Positions 32,161-45,325 of a DNA stretch of 64,000 nucleotides are shown here, in pieces (the first letter of the stretch is position 1; each line of letters begins with the position of its first letter). Source of the DNA: Aedes albopictus. Taxonomy: Eukaryota; Arthropoda; Insecta; Diptera; Culicidae. The stretch covers positions 454,266,980-454,330,979 of the forward strand of contig NC_085137.1 in NCBI RefSeq assembly GCF_035046485.1. Reading direction: 5' to 3'. A program made the translations under genes and the position numbers. A model generated the notes under the pieces. The model was not told the origin of the DNA. It made no database searches and saw nothing but the letters and a program-made list of their open reading frames with translations.

Positions 32161-33640
32161 CAGCCCTCTAGACATTTTCGGAGGAATCTTTGTAGCATTT
32201 CATGGAGCAATCTCTAGAAGAACTCCCGGAGAAATCCCCATGTAAACTCCAGAAGCATTTTTGGATGAATCTCTTGGGAAATTTCTAGAATTACATACAG
32301 GAATTACTAGAGAAATCCATACAGGAATTTCTGGAGAAAACACTTAAATCATCTCCAAAGAAATTTCAAGATAAATGCCTGCAGAAATTTATGGACAAAT
32401 TCCTTTAACGAATTCATGTGAATATGCCTAGAAAAAGTGTCCTGAAAACATAATTCTCTTGAAGCCTTAGCAGTAACTACTTGAAGAGCCTCTGCATAAA
32501 TTACTTAATCCCTAAATAAAACCTTTTGAAGGAATTTTTGGAGAAATCCTTTAAGGCATTACTTCCTGGAGGAAGTCTTACAATGATCCCTTGAGGGATT
32601 TAAGGATTGAGTTTAACAGAAATCCCAGTAAAAATTTTTGGAGCAATCCCAGTAGGAATTCCTGGAGATATCTCAGGAGTTCCTTGAAAAATTACCAGAA
32701 GAAATTACTGGAGAAATTTTTGAAGGAATGTTTGGAGAAATACCAAGAGAAATCCATAGAGGATTCAATAGAGATGTTTCTTTAAAAAATCACTGGAAAA
32801 CCTCTGAAGGAATCCCTGGAGCAATCCTTTTTAGAATTCATTTTGAAATATTTAACCCTAAAAGGGATACCTTCATGGCCTCAGTTTCGTCACCTCGCTG
32901 AGTGTTTTCCATCAAGGACGAGCTCTGAAAGGCGCTTGAGGTTCAATGGACCCCAGGTATCCCTTTTAGGGTTAAGCGAATCTCTGGAGAACTTTCGAAA
33001 TTCTCTGTAGTCTGGGAGAAATTCATCGAAGAATCCCTAGAAAAAAAAACTCGAAAGGATCTCTGAGGAAATTCCTAGATTAATGTCTGGAGAAATTTAT
33101 GGAGGCTTCCCCGAAGGAATCCCAGAGGGAATTACCCTAAGCGACTTTTACTGAAACCGCTGGAGAAATTTCTGAAGACAACTCAGGATGAATTTATGTT
33201 GGAACCTCAGTAGGAATTGCTTGAGGAATCTCAGCAGAAACTACTGATGGAATCCCAAAATGTTTTGAGGGATGCCATCAGCAATTGCTGCATAAAATTT
33301 CTGGAGCAAAGGAAATCTCAGCAGGAAACCCTAGTTGGAATATATTTACGCCAACGAATGTATGCTGTAATCCCAATAGGAGCAACTTCTGTAGCTATTC
33401 CAGGGATTCCATCAGAAATGCCATGAGAAAATTCTTGAGGAATTTCAGGATAAAATCTCTGAATCCTTGAAGAAGTTCCAGGGGGGAATTCTAGCATGAA
33501 CCGTTCGAAGGATTATTGCAGCAATTCCCAATAGAATCTCGAAATCATTTCCGGAAGGATTCAAGGAGAAATACTGGAAAAATCCCAGAGGGAATCTCTG
33601 AAGTAACCCCTGAAGGAATCTCCGAAAAGAAAACGATATC
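32161..33640. repeat. Degenerate 11-12-bp array (GGAATTTCTGGAGAAATC type)
   Basis: It is the same style as 18100-20524: GGAATTTCTGGAGAAA and GAATCCCTGGAG phrases every 11-12 bp, heavily drifted. A TTAA-flanked element lies at 32856-32971. Confidence 0.7.
32856..32971. mobile_element. piggyBac-type MITE, 116 bp, TTAA target
   Basis: The termini CCCTAAAAGGGATACC and GGTATCCCTTTTAGGG are perfect inverted partners, and TTAA flanks both sides (32852-32855 and 32972-32975). TTAA duplication with CCC-starting termini is characteristic of the piggyBac superfamily. Too short to code for anything. Confidence 0.88.
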
Positions 33641-34035
33641 TGAATCTGGGGTTGCCAAAATCGGGTCACTACTGTATCTACCGAGTAACAATTTAGTCTT
33701 GTAACAATTGCCCGAATGACTTATGGGGTTATGTTTGTAGCCAATGAAGCCAAGGACCATGGAGTGACGTTAACCTTCTTAGCAACGTCACTCTCATCGA
33801 TTCTCACGTACTTTGCTTTTTATAAAACTGAGCGGTTGGTACGAGGAGTTCCCACTCTATGGTTTTATTATAATATTAATAATGCTGCACAGTAGGCCTG
33901 GCCGCTTTAATGCTTGTAATGCATTTCCGATGTACTGCAAACATTGATAATGACTAGGAAAATGGTAGAAGTAGTCGATTATACTATTTTCCAAGATTCT
34001 TTAAATGAATGGTGTGTATGTGTAGACTAGACTAG
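33641..34035 (+). mobile_element. 3' fragment of a non-LTR retroposon family
   Basis: The segment near 33890 (CAGTAGGCCTGGCCGCTTTA) and the following block up to about 33985 match, in opposite orientation, the 3' region of the element at 11686-12610. It ends with GTAGACTAGACTAGAG, a pentanucleotide tail like the ATTAG tail there. The 5' limit is uncertain. Confidence 0.6.
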
Positions 34036-34245
34036 AGCTCACCAATACCAATGAATTGATTTATCATTATTCGAAACAAAAAATTGGTGAGCTCGTTTCA
34101 TGTTTATTTTGATGCACTCGCTGATTTAGTCAGGCACAAAATTTGAAAGTTTTATCATTCTTTTGGAACTCTTTTGGAAGTATAAAACCATTTGAGGATT
34201 TACTATTATGTGAAGCAAAAAAATGGTGAGCTCGTTTCATGTTAT
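34036..34245. repeat. Hairpin and solo copies of the GAGCTCACC motif
   Basis: GAGCTCACCAAT at 34036 faces ATTGGTGAGCTCG at 34084 across about 40 bp. Another GGTGAGCTCGTTTCATGT lies near 34225. The same motif recurs in the tandem repeat at 36430-37380. Confidence 0.6.
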
Positions 34246-36429
34246 TTTATTTTTATTGCCGATTCAGATACAAAAAATGGGTGGTCAATCAATCTTTTGG
34301 AACTGTTTATATAAAATTATACAATTCAATGTATTATTTTTTAAATGGGGAACACCTATTCAAAAATGTGTTACCTAGTAATGTCAATTTGGGTTTTTTT
34401 CTGTATTTGAGAAATAATACAAAGTATAAATGTTTCCCAAAGCTTCAACTTGATTATCCTGATATCTGATTCCTACCATATCAGTTTCAAAGTGGTAGCT
34501 CTATCCTGGCATCGATGCACGTAAGCCAGAAGCCGTTTATGCAAATCACACTTAGACTGCTTGGTTCGCCTTCGCTCATGGAATGCAAAAAAATAGTGCA
34601 GCAAGCATTATTATTGCAGTGTGCTAGATGGTTGGTTGGTTGCTTGACACTTGGCAATGCAGCGCGCGATCGTGCAGGTGACTAATAACCACGCCATGCA
34701 TACTGATCAAGCAAATCCCAACCGGAGAACAAAGATATTACATCAGAGCAACAAAACGAGATACGGTTCGTCTCCCAGTTGATAGCGCCTGGTTTGACTT
34801 CTTGCTCGTCAGAGCCGAGCGGTTATCCCTTTGCCGCTACTCCGCCACTCGTGAGATTATCGTTTGCAATGCTTTTTCCCAGTTTGCACAATATCGCGCC
34901 GCGCCGTGTTCCCGGACGCCTTCATCTTTAGCAGCCTCTGTGATGCATAAATTCTGCACAAAGCTGATGAAAAATGCTCATTGCGATCCGGGCAGAGTGA
35001 TACCCTTCCCTAGTAGTTGTCTTCGTCTTCGTCCTCGCCGGCGATGGTTGTTGGGTGCAACCTTATGCATGACAATTTTGCTGCATATTAAGTTGCACCG
35101 AAGCTTCGACCGGTAGCTTCGACGTGGTGGAATGAGATTAAATCCAACCAAGACGCACGACGCACAGTGAAAAAATATGGATTTTGTACGTAAAATTCAA
35201 CTCCATTACATCGTTGTTACATTCACTGCGAAAACAACAAATTGAAACGGAATTATTCTCAGTTTTTTGCTTAACTTTCCATTTGTTAAAAAAGGTCTCG
35301 AGCGATCGGGCGTGAGTCTCAACTCTAGAAGACCAGAGTTCGAGTCCCATTAATTATTTGTTTTTTTTTTTTTTAATTTCAGTGTTATAAATTTACAGTT
35401 TTTAAATTCGCGCCTCCTTTTTCCGCTTGTACGGTATTCTTGACGAATACTGAGTACATTTTACAAAAAAAAACGGCTCAAAGGCTGTTTTAAAACCTTG
35501 ATAAAGCCTAGAATTTTACATCGGATGTACAGCGGAAATGACATTTCCCAACTTTGTTTTTTTTTACTGTGCATCGTGTCACTTGAGGATAAATTTACAC
35601 GCGCAAGACTACGGAGAACGTGAAGAATTATATTGATCAACATCCGCGCTTCTTGCCACTCTAAGTTTGTTTTCTTTGTAACGACAACGGCAACGTGTCG
35701 AACAGCAACTGCCGCCACTTTCTTGCTAGGAGGGTGTTCGGAAAATAATCGGAAAACTGTAACTTTGTTATCGCAACACTTGTACCATATCACAAGCACC
35801 CACCTTCTCGAAAGGAAGGAAGGAAAAAGCCAATGAATATACGTGATTTCATGGGCGTTGAACTTGTGTGGTGCTGCTGCAACCCGGAGATGGACTCTGC
35901 CGTGATGGGCGTTGGCAACACCCAATTATGTCACTCGACGAAGCTGCGCTGGCTGACTGCTGTATTGACTTCCAATCAATCCGGTGCTGGTAGTCAGGCA
36001 GGGGACCACCATCCGTCGCGTAGTCATCTCAATTTGGATTCAATGCGTAGCCCAAGCCCAAGCCCAGCGCCAGCAGTGCCCTCGAGTCTCTCTTGCACTA
36101 GTTAGTTATCTGCGTAGTAGGTAGTTCCGGACTTTTTGCGGCACGTGGAAAACCAGTTTTTCTCTCCGTCCGGTCTGGTGAACTGGATTTTCCTCCCTTA
36201 GCTAACGCTGATGCTGCTGCGGAATCGAAGTCGCAATGATGCACAGTGGGAAAGTCAAACTGATTACAGAACTGTTTTATTACTGTATCCGAGCATTCTG
36301 TTGGGAATTTTAGGAAATCTAGATGGGAAAATCACTGGAATGTTGATTTTGATTGCTGATAATGTTGGATTTTGAAATCCAAAATGTTGTTTCCCTTATC
36401 AATGAATTGAGCAAATAAACATTCCACTA
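34246..36429. other. Mostly unique sequence; no gene recognised
   Basis: The stretches 34650-35110 and 35640-36230 are GC-balanced and unlike the repeats. Frames at 34802-35116, 35461-35925 and 35833-36105 were considered, but none shows a known domain or a clear splice context. Confidence 0.4.
35293..35352 (+). other. tRNA-like sequence (degenerate)
   Basis: GGTCTCGAGCGATCGGGCGT resembles an A-box arm and GAGTTCGAGTCCC is a good B box. It is followed by a long T-run. The stems do not close well, so this is a SINE head or tRNA pseudogene. Confidence 0.5.
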
Positions 36430-37384
36430 CAGGTCGGACTCGAGTAGACATTCCGCCCTAAAACCTATGTAAAGTCAAAAAATAAACATGAAACGAGCTC
36501 ACCAATTTCTTCACGAGCTCACGTGTGAGGTTCATTTGTCCCAAAAACAATCTAATTGATTGGATGCACTCCTACAACACTCACATTAAATAAACAGTCA
36601 TTGACAGTCAGTAGACATTCCGCCTATGTAAATCTAAAAAATAAACATGAAACAAGCTCACCAATTTTCTTCCGGGCTCAAGTGATCAGATGCTCTCATA
36701 CAGCACTCACATTTTTCTCCGTTAGGCATTTAGGCGAATTAAGTAGACAATCATTGCGTTAGTAGAAATTTCGCTCAAAACCAAAAACTAAATAACATGA
36801 AACGAGCTCACCAATTTTCTCTCGCTTAAGGTTTATCTCTCTCAAAAACAATTAAATTGATCAAGTTCTCTCATGAAGCACTCACATTTTTCTCAGTTTA
36901 ACAGCATTTAGCAGAATAAAGTAGATAATAATTCCGCCAGAAGACAAATGAATAAGCATGAAACGAGCTCACCTTACGGGCTCAGGTAAACATGAAACGA
37001 GCTCACCAATTTTCTTACGGGCTCAGGTGATCAGGTGCACTCATACAGCATTCACATTTTTCTCAGTTTAACAGCATTTAGCCGAATTAAGTAAACCATC
37101 CATTAGTAGAAATTTCGTCAAAACCCATAAAAATAACACTCTTCAATTTTTGCATGCTTGAGGTTCATCTCTCTTGAAAACAATTAAATTGATTAAGTGC
37201 TCTAATGAAGGACTCACATTTTTCTTAGTTTCATAGCATTTAGCAGAATGAAGTAGACAATCATTCCACCAGTAGACATTCCGTCCAAAACACTATGTAG
37301 AGCCAAAAATAAACATGAAACGAGCTCACCAATTTCCTCACGAGCTAACGCTTGAGGTTCATTCCAAAAAATTGAATAATTTTT
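36430..37384. repeat. Tandem repeat, about 160-bp unit, carrying ATGAAACGAGCTCACC
   Basis: AAACATGAAACGAGCTCACC and near variants occur at about 36484, 36645, 36793, 36953, 36988 and 37312. Around each lie AGTAGACATTCCGCC, AACAATTAAATTGAT and CAGTTTAACAGCATTTAG in fixed order. A single further unit lies at 46396-46545. No frame spans the units. Confidence 0.82.
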
Positions 37385-40300
37385 GGTTTAGTTCGTTTGG
37401 TAACTAGTTGTCTCTAAGAGCTTTTTGATGAAGCACTTCTGAAACCCCGTGATACGCACTCAAAACATAGTAAAACTCTTCTGAAACTTCCATAAAACCT
37501 CCTTAACACTCCTGAAAGAATGTAAGGCCTCCTAAAACCAATAGGAACTTCTCTGAAATCGGCTGAAACACCAAAAAGCATTTAAACGCCTTCAAACCCT
37601 AAACACTAAAACCTGAATCTCATCTGAGAGCTTGTAAAGCCTCCTGAAACTCCCAGGATCCCTTTGGAACCATCTGTAGTGCCTTGAAAATACCCCGAAG
37701 CTTATCTAAAAGTTTGTGCGCCCCCTAAAATCCCCAGGAACCCCTCTGAGACCAGTTAAAATGGCTCTGAAGACTACAATTCACCTGAAAGCCTTTGAAG
37801 CCTCCAGAAAACCTTCTTTAAAAAAAACTCTTTATATTGCTTGACGACCTAAAATGCTAAAACGCCCCTGAAACGCCTCAGAATCTCTATAGATTTCTCA
37901 TGAAACTCCTGTGGAAGCCTTTGACGCCTAAAAACCTACAGCAACTCTATAAACCTTGTCGAAGCCTTTCTGAAGCACCGTGGAACGCCCCTGAAGCTCA
38001 CCAGCTCTGAAACTCCCATAAAACTCCCTGAAGCACACCTGAAAAAATGTGAAGCACCCTATAACCCATCGGAACCCATCTGAATTCTGTTGAAACACCT
38101 TGAAACGCTTCTGAAACCCATTGAATTTCACCCTAGAGCTTGTGAAGCTTCGTGGAGTCCCTCTGGAACCATCTGAAGTGTCTTGAAACTCCTTCGAAAC
38201 CTGAAACTCGTCTGAAAACCTGTAAATTACCCCTACTACTACTACTGAAGCCTTTCGAAACCCCATAAAACATGTTGAAATGCCTCAGTTTCCTCAAACT
38301 CTTCTGCAACGCCCTGAAATTATCTGAAATCTCTTCTATCCTAAGACTTCCACTGAAACGTTTTGAAGCATCTTCAAATCGCTCTGAAACCCCTCCTTAA
38401 GTTCTCCTGAAATGCCCTGAAGCCGCCTAGAATTCCCCGAAGAGTTCATCTGAAAGTCTGTGCGGTCCTTTTGACACAACCTTTTGACACCAGCTGAAAT
38501 GCCCTACCCTGAAACTTACCTGAAGCCTCCCTAAAATTCACCTGACAGCCTGTGAAGTCCCCTGGCCTCTATTAAACATTATAAATCCTCTTGAAATCCA
38601 TATAAAACGTCCCTCTGGATCTCTATTGAAGCCTATGTATCCCTTGAAACCTACGGTAAGCCTTGACACCCTTCCGAAATACCGCCGTTTCACGCCCCTG
38701 AAACATCTTGGAATCCCTCCGAATCTCTCTGGATCACTCCTGAAACTCTTGCGAAAGTCTAAACTCCTTGCAACCTTCAGAAACACCACGAAACGTTTTG
38801 AAGCCCTTCTGAAACCTTCTGAAACGCCACCTCAAGATCTCAAAAAAATCCTGCTAAAACCCCCTACTACTCCCAAAACACTCCTGGAGCCTTCTAAAAC
38901 TCCTCCTTCCGCTCATTTAATTTACGAGCATAACCAGTCTAAATTCTCTTAAAGCCCTTTTCAAACCTTTAAACGTCATAAAACTCTTCTAAAACAATAA
39001 ATCTCTCAAAATACATGGAAACTTATCTGATTTCGGCTCAAATTCTTTGAAAAGTATTGAAACGCCTTTGAATTCTACTGAGGCCCATCTGAGAACTTGT
39101 CAAGCACCTTAAAACCTCGAGAACCATTCTGGAACCATCTGTTGGGCCTTGGAAATACCCCGAAGGTCATATGGAAGTCTGTGCGGCCCTTTAAACCTCC
39201 GGGAAACCCTATGACACCAGCTGAAATGTCTCTGAATCATAAAGTTTACCTAAAAGCCTGTGAATCCCCCTGAAACTACCCTAAAATCCTGTGAAATCAC
39301 CTAAAACCTCTTGAAGCCCCCTGGAATCGTCTTTTTACTTTTTCAAGCCCCTCTGGACCTCTCATGAAAGCCTCTGAATTCCTTGAAACCTACGGAAACG
39401 GCCTTGAAATCTACTAAAATTACATTGAAGGTTCTTCCGAAACACCGTTAAACGCCTCTGAATTGTCCTGAAACGCTTCTGAACCTCTTTGGATCTTTGC
39501 TAAAACTCTTGTGAAAGTCTCTGACCCCTTGACCCCTGCAGAAACTCAATGAAACTTATTGAAGACCTTCTGAAACCCCCTGAAACGCCCCTAATGTTCA
39601 CCAGATCTGAAACCCCAATTAAACCCCCTGAAGCATACCTCAAAGAATGTGAAGCCCCTCAAAACCCATGAGAAGTCTGCTGAAAACACCTTGAAACGCC
39701 TCTGAAACCCATTGAATTTTATCTGTGAGCTTGTGAAGCCTCCTAAAACTCCCTGGAGCCCCTCTGGAACAATCTGAAGTGCCTTGAAACTTATCCGAAG
39801 TTCATCTGAAAGTATGTGTGGCCCCCTAAAACTACCCTCAAGCTCATCTCAAAACCTGTGAAATTTCCTACAACCTCCGTGAACCCCTTTGAAACTTCCT
39901 TTAGCCACCTGAAATCCCCTTCAAACATCTTTATACTGCTCGAGCACCTTGACACCCTAAAACATCTTGAAATGCTTTAGTCTCCTCAAAATCTACTGCA
40001 ACGTTCTGTAATGTCTTTAAATCGCTTTAAACTCCTCTGAAACCCTTTCCCAGGTTATCCCGAAATCCCCTGAAGCCGCCTAAAACTCCCCCGAAGTTGA
40101 TCTGAAAGTCTGTGCGGCATCGTAAAACTCCCGCGAAATCCTCTGACACTGACACCAGCTAAAACACCTCTGAAACCACCCTGAAATCTTCACACCTATA
40201 CGGAACGTCTTAAAACGCCTCTGAAATTTCGCTAAAGCTTACCTGGGAACTGAGAGAGATCAACATGTATTTCCAAAATTTGTAGAACCCCTTAATCCTT

Positions 40301-40690
40301 TTACAAACCCTCTGTAAGGCTCCTGGGACCCTCCTGGGCCTCAACCCACTGAAAATCCTCTGAAACTTCCTGAAGTTGCATAGAAAACCCCTCAGAAACC
40401 TCCGAAAACGCTTCTGTAACGCTTCCAAAAGCCGCTGCAAATAATCTGACTTACTGAAATGTCTGCGAAAACCCCCTGGAACACCATCGGACCCCATGGA
40501 ACCCCCAAAAACGACTCTGAAATCTGTTGAAAATCTACGTATACTTCCCGAAATAACATCAGAAACCCTCTTAAATCCGTTCGGACTCCATGAAACGCTC
40601 CTGAGGCCATCCAAAACCCTTGGAAATGCTCCTGTCTGTGACGCCTCCGGAACCCCATTAACCTTCTTCGAGCAGTTAAAAAATGTTACG
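37385..40690. repeat. Degenerate 11-bp array (CTGAAACSCCT type) with higher-order repeats
   Basis: CTGAAACCCCC, CTGAAACGCCT and similar words recur at 11-bp steps over 3.3 kb. Longer phrases recur in order: CTTCTGAAACCCATTGAATT near 38108 and its relatives near 39700 and 53770; GGAACCATCTG near 37660, 39130 and 53430. This gives a higher-order unit of about 1.5-1.6 kb. Frames on either strand are by-products. Confidence 0.8.
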
Positions 40691-41428
40691 AATAATGCAT
40701 TGGGGTCATTATGACCCAGAAAATCAAACTCTTATAGAATGACGAATTTTTCACCAATTCAAATGACCAAAGTCTTATTTGGTAGATAATTTCGTCGAGA
40801 ATGTGTTGATATGTTGAAATAATGGTTCCGCCACCGGGAATCTGCTACACAGAGAGGGCACCATGTCGGACATGTGGGATAGCACTACATTTTATCAGTA
40901 GTTGTGGAATATCTCGCGTTCTGGACCACCTAGAAGGATACTGTCTTTGGCAAAGTTGCTCAGAAGACTAAGAGCTTTCACATAGGAAACAATTTAGTTC
41001 GAGAATCACTCACTGCGTGGCGCTAGTGTCCTTAGGAGCTTCCAGGTCAGTCTGAACGTCGTATGTCTTGTGTTCTGGACCACTTAGAAGGATACTGTCT
41101 TCGGCAAAGTTACACAGAGGACTAAGAGCTTTTATATAGAAAACAATTTAGTTCGAAAATCTCTCACTGCGTGGCGCTAGTGTTCTTAGGAGCTACCAGT
41201 TCAATCTGAACGTCGTATATCTCGTGTTCTGGACAACTTAGAAGGATACTGTCTTCGGAAAAGTTGCTCAGAAGACTAGAATCTTTAACATAGAAAACAA
41301 TTTAGTTCGAAAAACACTCACTGCGTGGCGCTATTGTTCCTATGAGCTTCCAGTTCAGTCTGAACGTCGTATATCTCGCGTTCTGGACCACTTAGAAGGA
41401 TACTGTTGTATATCTCGCGTTCTGGACC

Positions 41429-43017
41429 AAAGTCCAAATAAAGTCGTAGCACTCAGGCTCAATCCGGGTACCACTTCTAGTACTACATTTGGTCCCCGGT
41501 ACCCAAGTTTGACGTTTGGATTACTACCTCATTTTTTACTAACTTTGTGACGCAGTAGCTCACGATGATGTAGTAGTTCATAACAGCAAACTAATTTCAA
41601 TGTGTCATGATTATCTCGCAGAAAAGTGTTATGAATCGGCAGTTGCTTTTTGGTATCTGAGTATTATTTGCCATCCTCAGGCCTATGTTCTACCGTAATA
41701 ATTAAAGAAATATCCTGATATTCTGCACTTTGTTTGGATTTCTTGGCGGCCGGTTCCCACCAACTGGTGCTTTGGCGTTAGTCGGAACTGAAGCTGGTCG
41801 AATTCCGGTGGAGTCAGAGAAAAGCTTCAGTCTGAAGCTTCTGATTCAACACTGAATTTAATATGTCAAATCCATGTATTGTCGATTCAGTCAATCCAGC
41901 TTTCCAATGTACAGTTGAAGAAAAACATCCAGGAATAAGACTTGTTCCTATGCCAACACATTCTTCGAAAACCTTTAACAATACCGCATAAATACGAAGC
42001 GTCTTGTTCTTGTCGGATTAATGAGAATTGCCCTTAAGACTGCTTAGAACCACTCTGCCCTCCCTGACATCCAGGCCCTCGTCCAGGTCTCTCAGTTACG
42101 TCCAATATCCTACATACCACCATCGAACTACATTCCCACATTCCCCAGCATGCAGTATCAGAATTAAATACTTGGGCATTTTGAGAGAGCGAATGATATT
42201 CAGTGGGTATTCTGGATAAGAATCTTTTTACTGTCTGGTATCTGTGAGGAGAATTCTGGTAGGAATTCATGATTTCTATTTTTCGTCATGAGTTTTAGGA
42301 GATCCTTGGTAGTTAGGAATTTAGAATGATTTCAGTGAGTATTTTTTGCGGGATGCAGGAATTCAAAAGAAAATTGATACTGAGAGATTTTAATAGCTAA
42401 TAGTATATGACACAATCAAGATTGCTTCATGCGCTTAAATTTACACACATTTTTTTGTTTGGTATGCCGTGGAACTTTCGGGTCATACAGATCCTTGTGC
42501 AAATCTGGGGAAACTTCCGGACCGGTGTGTAAGAGTGCTCATAGAAAGCATTTCAGTATTTGGCGATTCATGGTCAGTTACGTCAACCCTAAAATAAAAA
42601 GAAAACTGATTAAATGTTTCAAAACTTAGGGTTCGTGCACCATACAAACCGCTTCACCTAGGCGCACTCAGCCGCAGCAACGGCGCACCTGGATGGGAAT
42701 CGCCCGCTGAAATCCTGTTAGGTCATCGCAGTTTTCAACTCCTTCTGGGTGGACGAAGGTCAAACGTTTCATTTTCCTAAAACAAAATAAATGTTAAATA
42801 GTTTGAACAAAACTCTTACTCAATAAGTTACCTACCAGAGTCTAAATTTTTCGTGTTTGTATTTGAATAAACATTAGTTCGTTGCTCATAGCAACATTAG
42901 CAGAGTAGAGTGCAAGGTATTATTATGCGAAGGTATTATAGTTTTTTGGTCTAGTACTTCATGAACCCCGAAATTTCAAACCAATGTATGGGAGTTGAAC
43001 GACTTAATTAGGACTTT
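41429..43017. mobile_element. TIR element with 10-bp TSD in the 154-bp satellite
   Basis: The ends AAAGTCCAAATAAAGTCG and CGACTTAATTAGGACTTT are inverted partners (imperfect, about 26 bp). GTTCTGGACC is repeated on both sides (41419-41428 and 43018-43027). Because the host is a tandem repeat, that duplication could partly be monomer sequence, but removal joins the monomer cleanly. The 1.59 kb interior includes a possible spliced minus-strand open frame at 42668-42898. TSDs of 9-11 bp are typical of Mutator-like elements; this assignment is inference. Confidence 0.68.
42668..42898 (-). CDS. Possible two-exon captured gene fragment (speculative)
   Basis: On the minus strand, a frame open from 42898 ends at a donor-like GGTAG/GTAACTT (42831), then a 55-nt segment with a pyrimidine-rich end TTTATTTTGTTTTAG (to 42777), then an exon that keeps the same frame through KMKRLTFVHPEGVENC and GFQRAIPIQV to a stop at 42668. 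A short intron with a usable branch region and a preserved frame is unusual in this repeat-dominated window. The product (about 57 residues as seen) was not recognised, an in-frame stop lies just upstream, and the first ATG is in the second exon (42772). It lies inside a TIR element, so it may be a captured host exon pair or a transposase remnant. Confidence 0.22.
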
Positions 43018-43781
43018 GTTCTGGACCACTTACGAGGATACTGTCTTCGGAAAAGTCATTCAGAAGAATAAAATCTTTTGCATGGAAAACAATTTAGTTC
43101 GAAAATCACTCACTGCGTGGCGCTAGTGTTCTTAGGAGCTTCCAGTTCAGTCTGAACGTCGTATATCTCGCGTTTTGTACCAGTTAGAAGGATACTGTCT
43201 TCGGCAAAGTTGATCAGAAGACTAAGAGCTTTCGCATAGGAAACAATTTAGTTCGAGAATCACTCACTGCGTGGCGCTATTATTCCTATGAGCTTCCAGT
43301 TCAGTCTGAACGTCGTATATCTCGCGTTCTGGATCACTTAGAAGGATACTGTCTTCGGCAAAGTCAATCAGAAGAATAAAATCTTGCGCATAGAAAACAA
43401 TTTAGTTCGAAAATCACTCACTGCGTGGCGTTAGTGTTCTTAGGAGCTTCCAGTTCAATCTGAACGTCGTATATCTCGTGTTCTGGACCACTTAGAAGGA
43501 TACTGTCTTCGGAAAAGATGCTCAGAAGACTAAAATCTTTCACATAGAGAACAATTTAGTTCGAAAATCACTCCCTGTGTGGCGCTAGTGTTCTTAGAAG
43601 CTTCCAGTTCAGTCTAAACGTCGTATATCTCGTGATCTAGACCACTTAGAAGGATACTGTCTAAGGCAAAGTTATTCAGAGGACTAAAAGCTTTTAGATA
43701 GAAAACAATTTAATTCGAAAATCACTCACTGCGTGGCGCTAGTCTTTTTAGGAGCTTCCAGTTCAATCTGAACGTCGTATA

Positions 43782-45253
43782 CCGTCAAGGCGCCATTCAC
43801 CATGGGGGCTCCATTCACCGTGTGCCTTCGAATATTTTTTCATTATTTCCATATTACGATTGAATGGTATGACAATTTCCCTTCAATTTCACCAATACAA
43901 CACTAATGTATTGTTACCATGTCAAAACGCTCATTAGAAACATTTAAAAGTATCATTTTGATACTAAAGTGTGTTTACATGAAGCGGGTTTCTGCTCGTT
44001 CACTGCATTCATAGTGAAAAAACGAAAACTGCGATAAGGTGATTTAAGCGATAAACTAAATGTAGTAACGTTTTTATTCCACCAAGAAGCAATTAAATTC
44101 ACATATCAGGTATGTATTTTGCATTACCGAAGTAAGTTTAACAAGAAAGTACGATTACTCGTACTTTTTAATTAAAACAAAAAGGCACGGTAAATGGGTA
44201 CCCTAAAAATCAAAGGTCTCCATTCACCGTGCCCCATATTGTCCCATATATCTAGAAAAAATCGAAAATTTGAACATTCGTTTTTCTAATAAAATCTTGC
44301 AAGTTATTACTTGAAATGAATTTAAACGAAGAAAATTCCCTTGGCTGGGTTGTTTTGATCATTTTTAAACAAAGTAGAATACAATTTCTCATACACGGTG
44401 AATGGGTCCCTACTACCACGGTGAATGGTGACCTACCACGGAATTAGGCGACCCTACTACCCTTTACTAATTGTACTATATTACCAAATTTTGTGAAATA
44501 TTTTCTACTTCTGTGGATATTGCTTTAATTTTAACCTATAATGAAGGCAATTAAAAGCAGTGTCGCGAAGCATCAGCGTACAAGTCACAAAAAAGCTGAT
44601 AAACACCAAGCTTGTGTCACCCTGTCTCTGCGGCTTCTGATTCGCTCTCTCTACAGTCGCTAACACCAGAAAAGACAGAATCCCATCATAGTCACCCGGT
44701 CACCCTTGTTTTGCTACAATCATCCTGACTTGGATACGGCTCATGTGAGTGTCATGACTCTCTCCGTCGACTCAAGCAGATGCACGCGCAACAGCATGTA
44801 AAACTATGCATGTGTATTATCACAAGCACGGTACTACGTCATAAATCCTATTCGTTTTGCATAGCTCAGTATAAACGCACACATTGAGCGCACCACGCTG
44901 TTCGCCCTGGCTACGGCAAACGCTCTCACTTCGCCCGTTATGCATCGTTGCTCAGAGAGATTGATTCTCTCGCAACCCACCTGAAGCATACTCAGCAACT
45001 GCTATCGCTGCAAAGCTGCGAAGGGTGGAACCCACAACATGTTTGTCATTCCAGGCGTGACGTGCAAGCTGGTTCGTATCACCTTGGGAACGGGGACTCC
45101 AGAAAGCGGTTCAAGTGATTGTCTCGTGATGGTCGCGATTATTCGCAAGACTGATTAAAAGCGTCACCAACAATGTTTATAAGACTGGTGTAAAATGACA
45201 GCCCTTATTTGCCCCGAATCCTCTTAGATCCACGGTGAATGGTGCCTTGACGG
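43782..45253. mobile_element. TA-flanked TIR element with internal copies of its end motif
   Basis: It starts CCGTCAAGGCGCCATTCACC and ends GGTGAATGGTGCCTTGACGG, with TA on both sides (43780-43781 and 45254-45255). Removing it restores the satellite phrase CGTCGTATATCTCG. CCATTCACCGTG or its complement recurs inside at about 43810, 44187, 44220, 44396, 44420 and 45234. No transposase frame is present; the 44560-45230 interior is GC-richer than the rest. Best read as a non-autonomous Tc1/mariner-type element. Confidence 0.88.
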
Positions 45254-45325
45254 TATCTCGTGTTCTGGACCACTTAGAAGGAAAAGTTGCTCAGAAGACT
45301 AAAATCTTTCACATAGAAAACAATT

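Noticed and set aside
44100..44125. Second recursive splice site (ATATCAG/GTATGT)
   Set aside because: No pyrimidine tract, and it lies inside a young TIR element.
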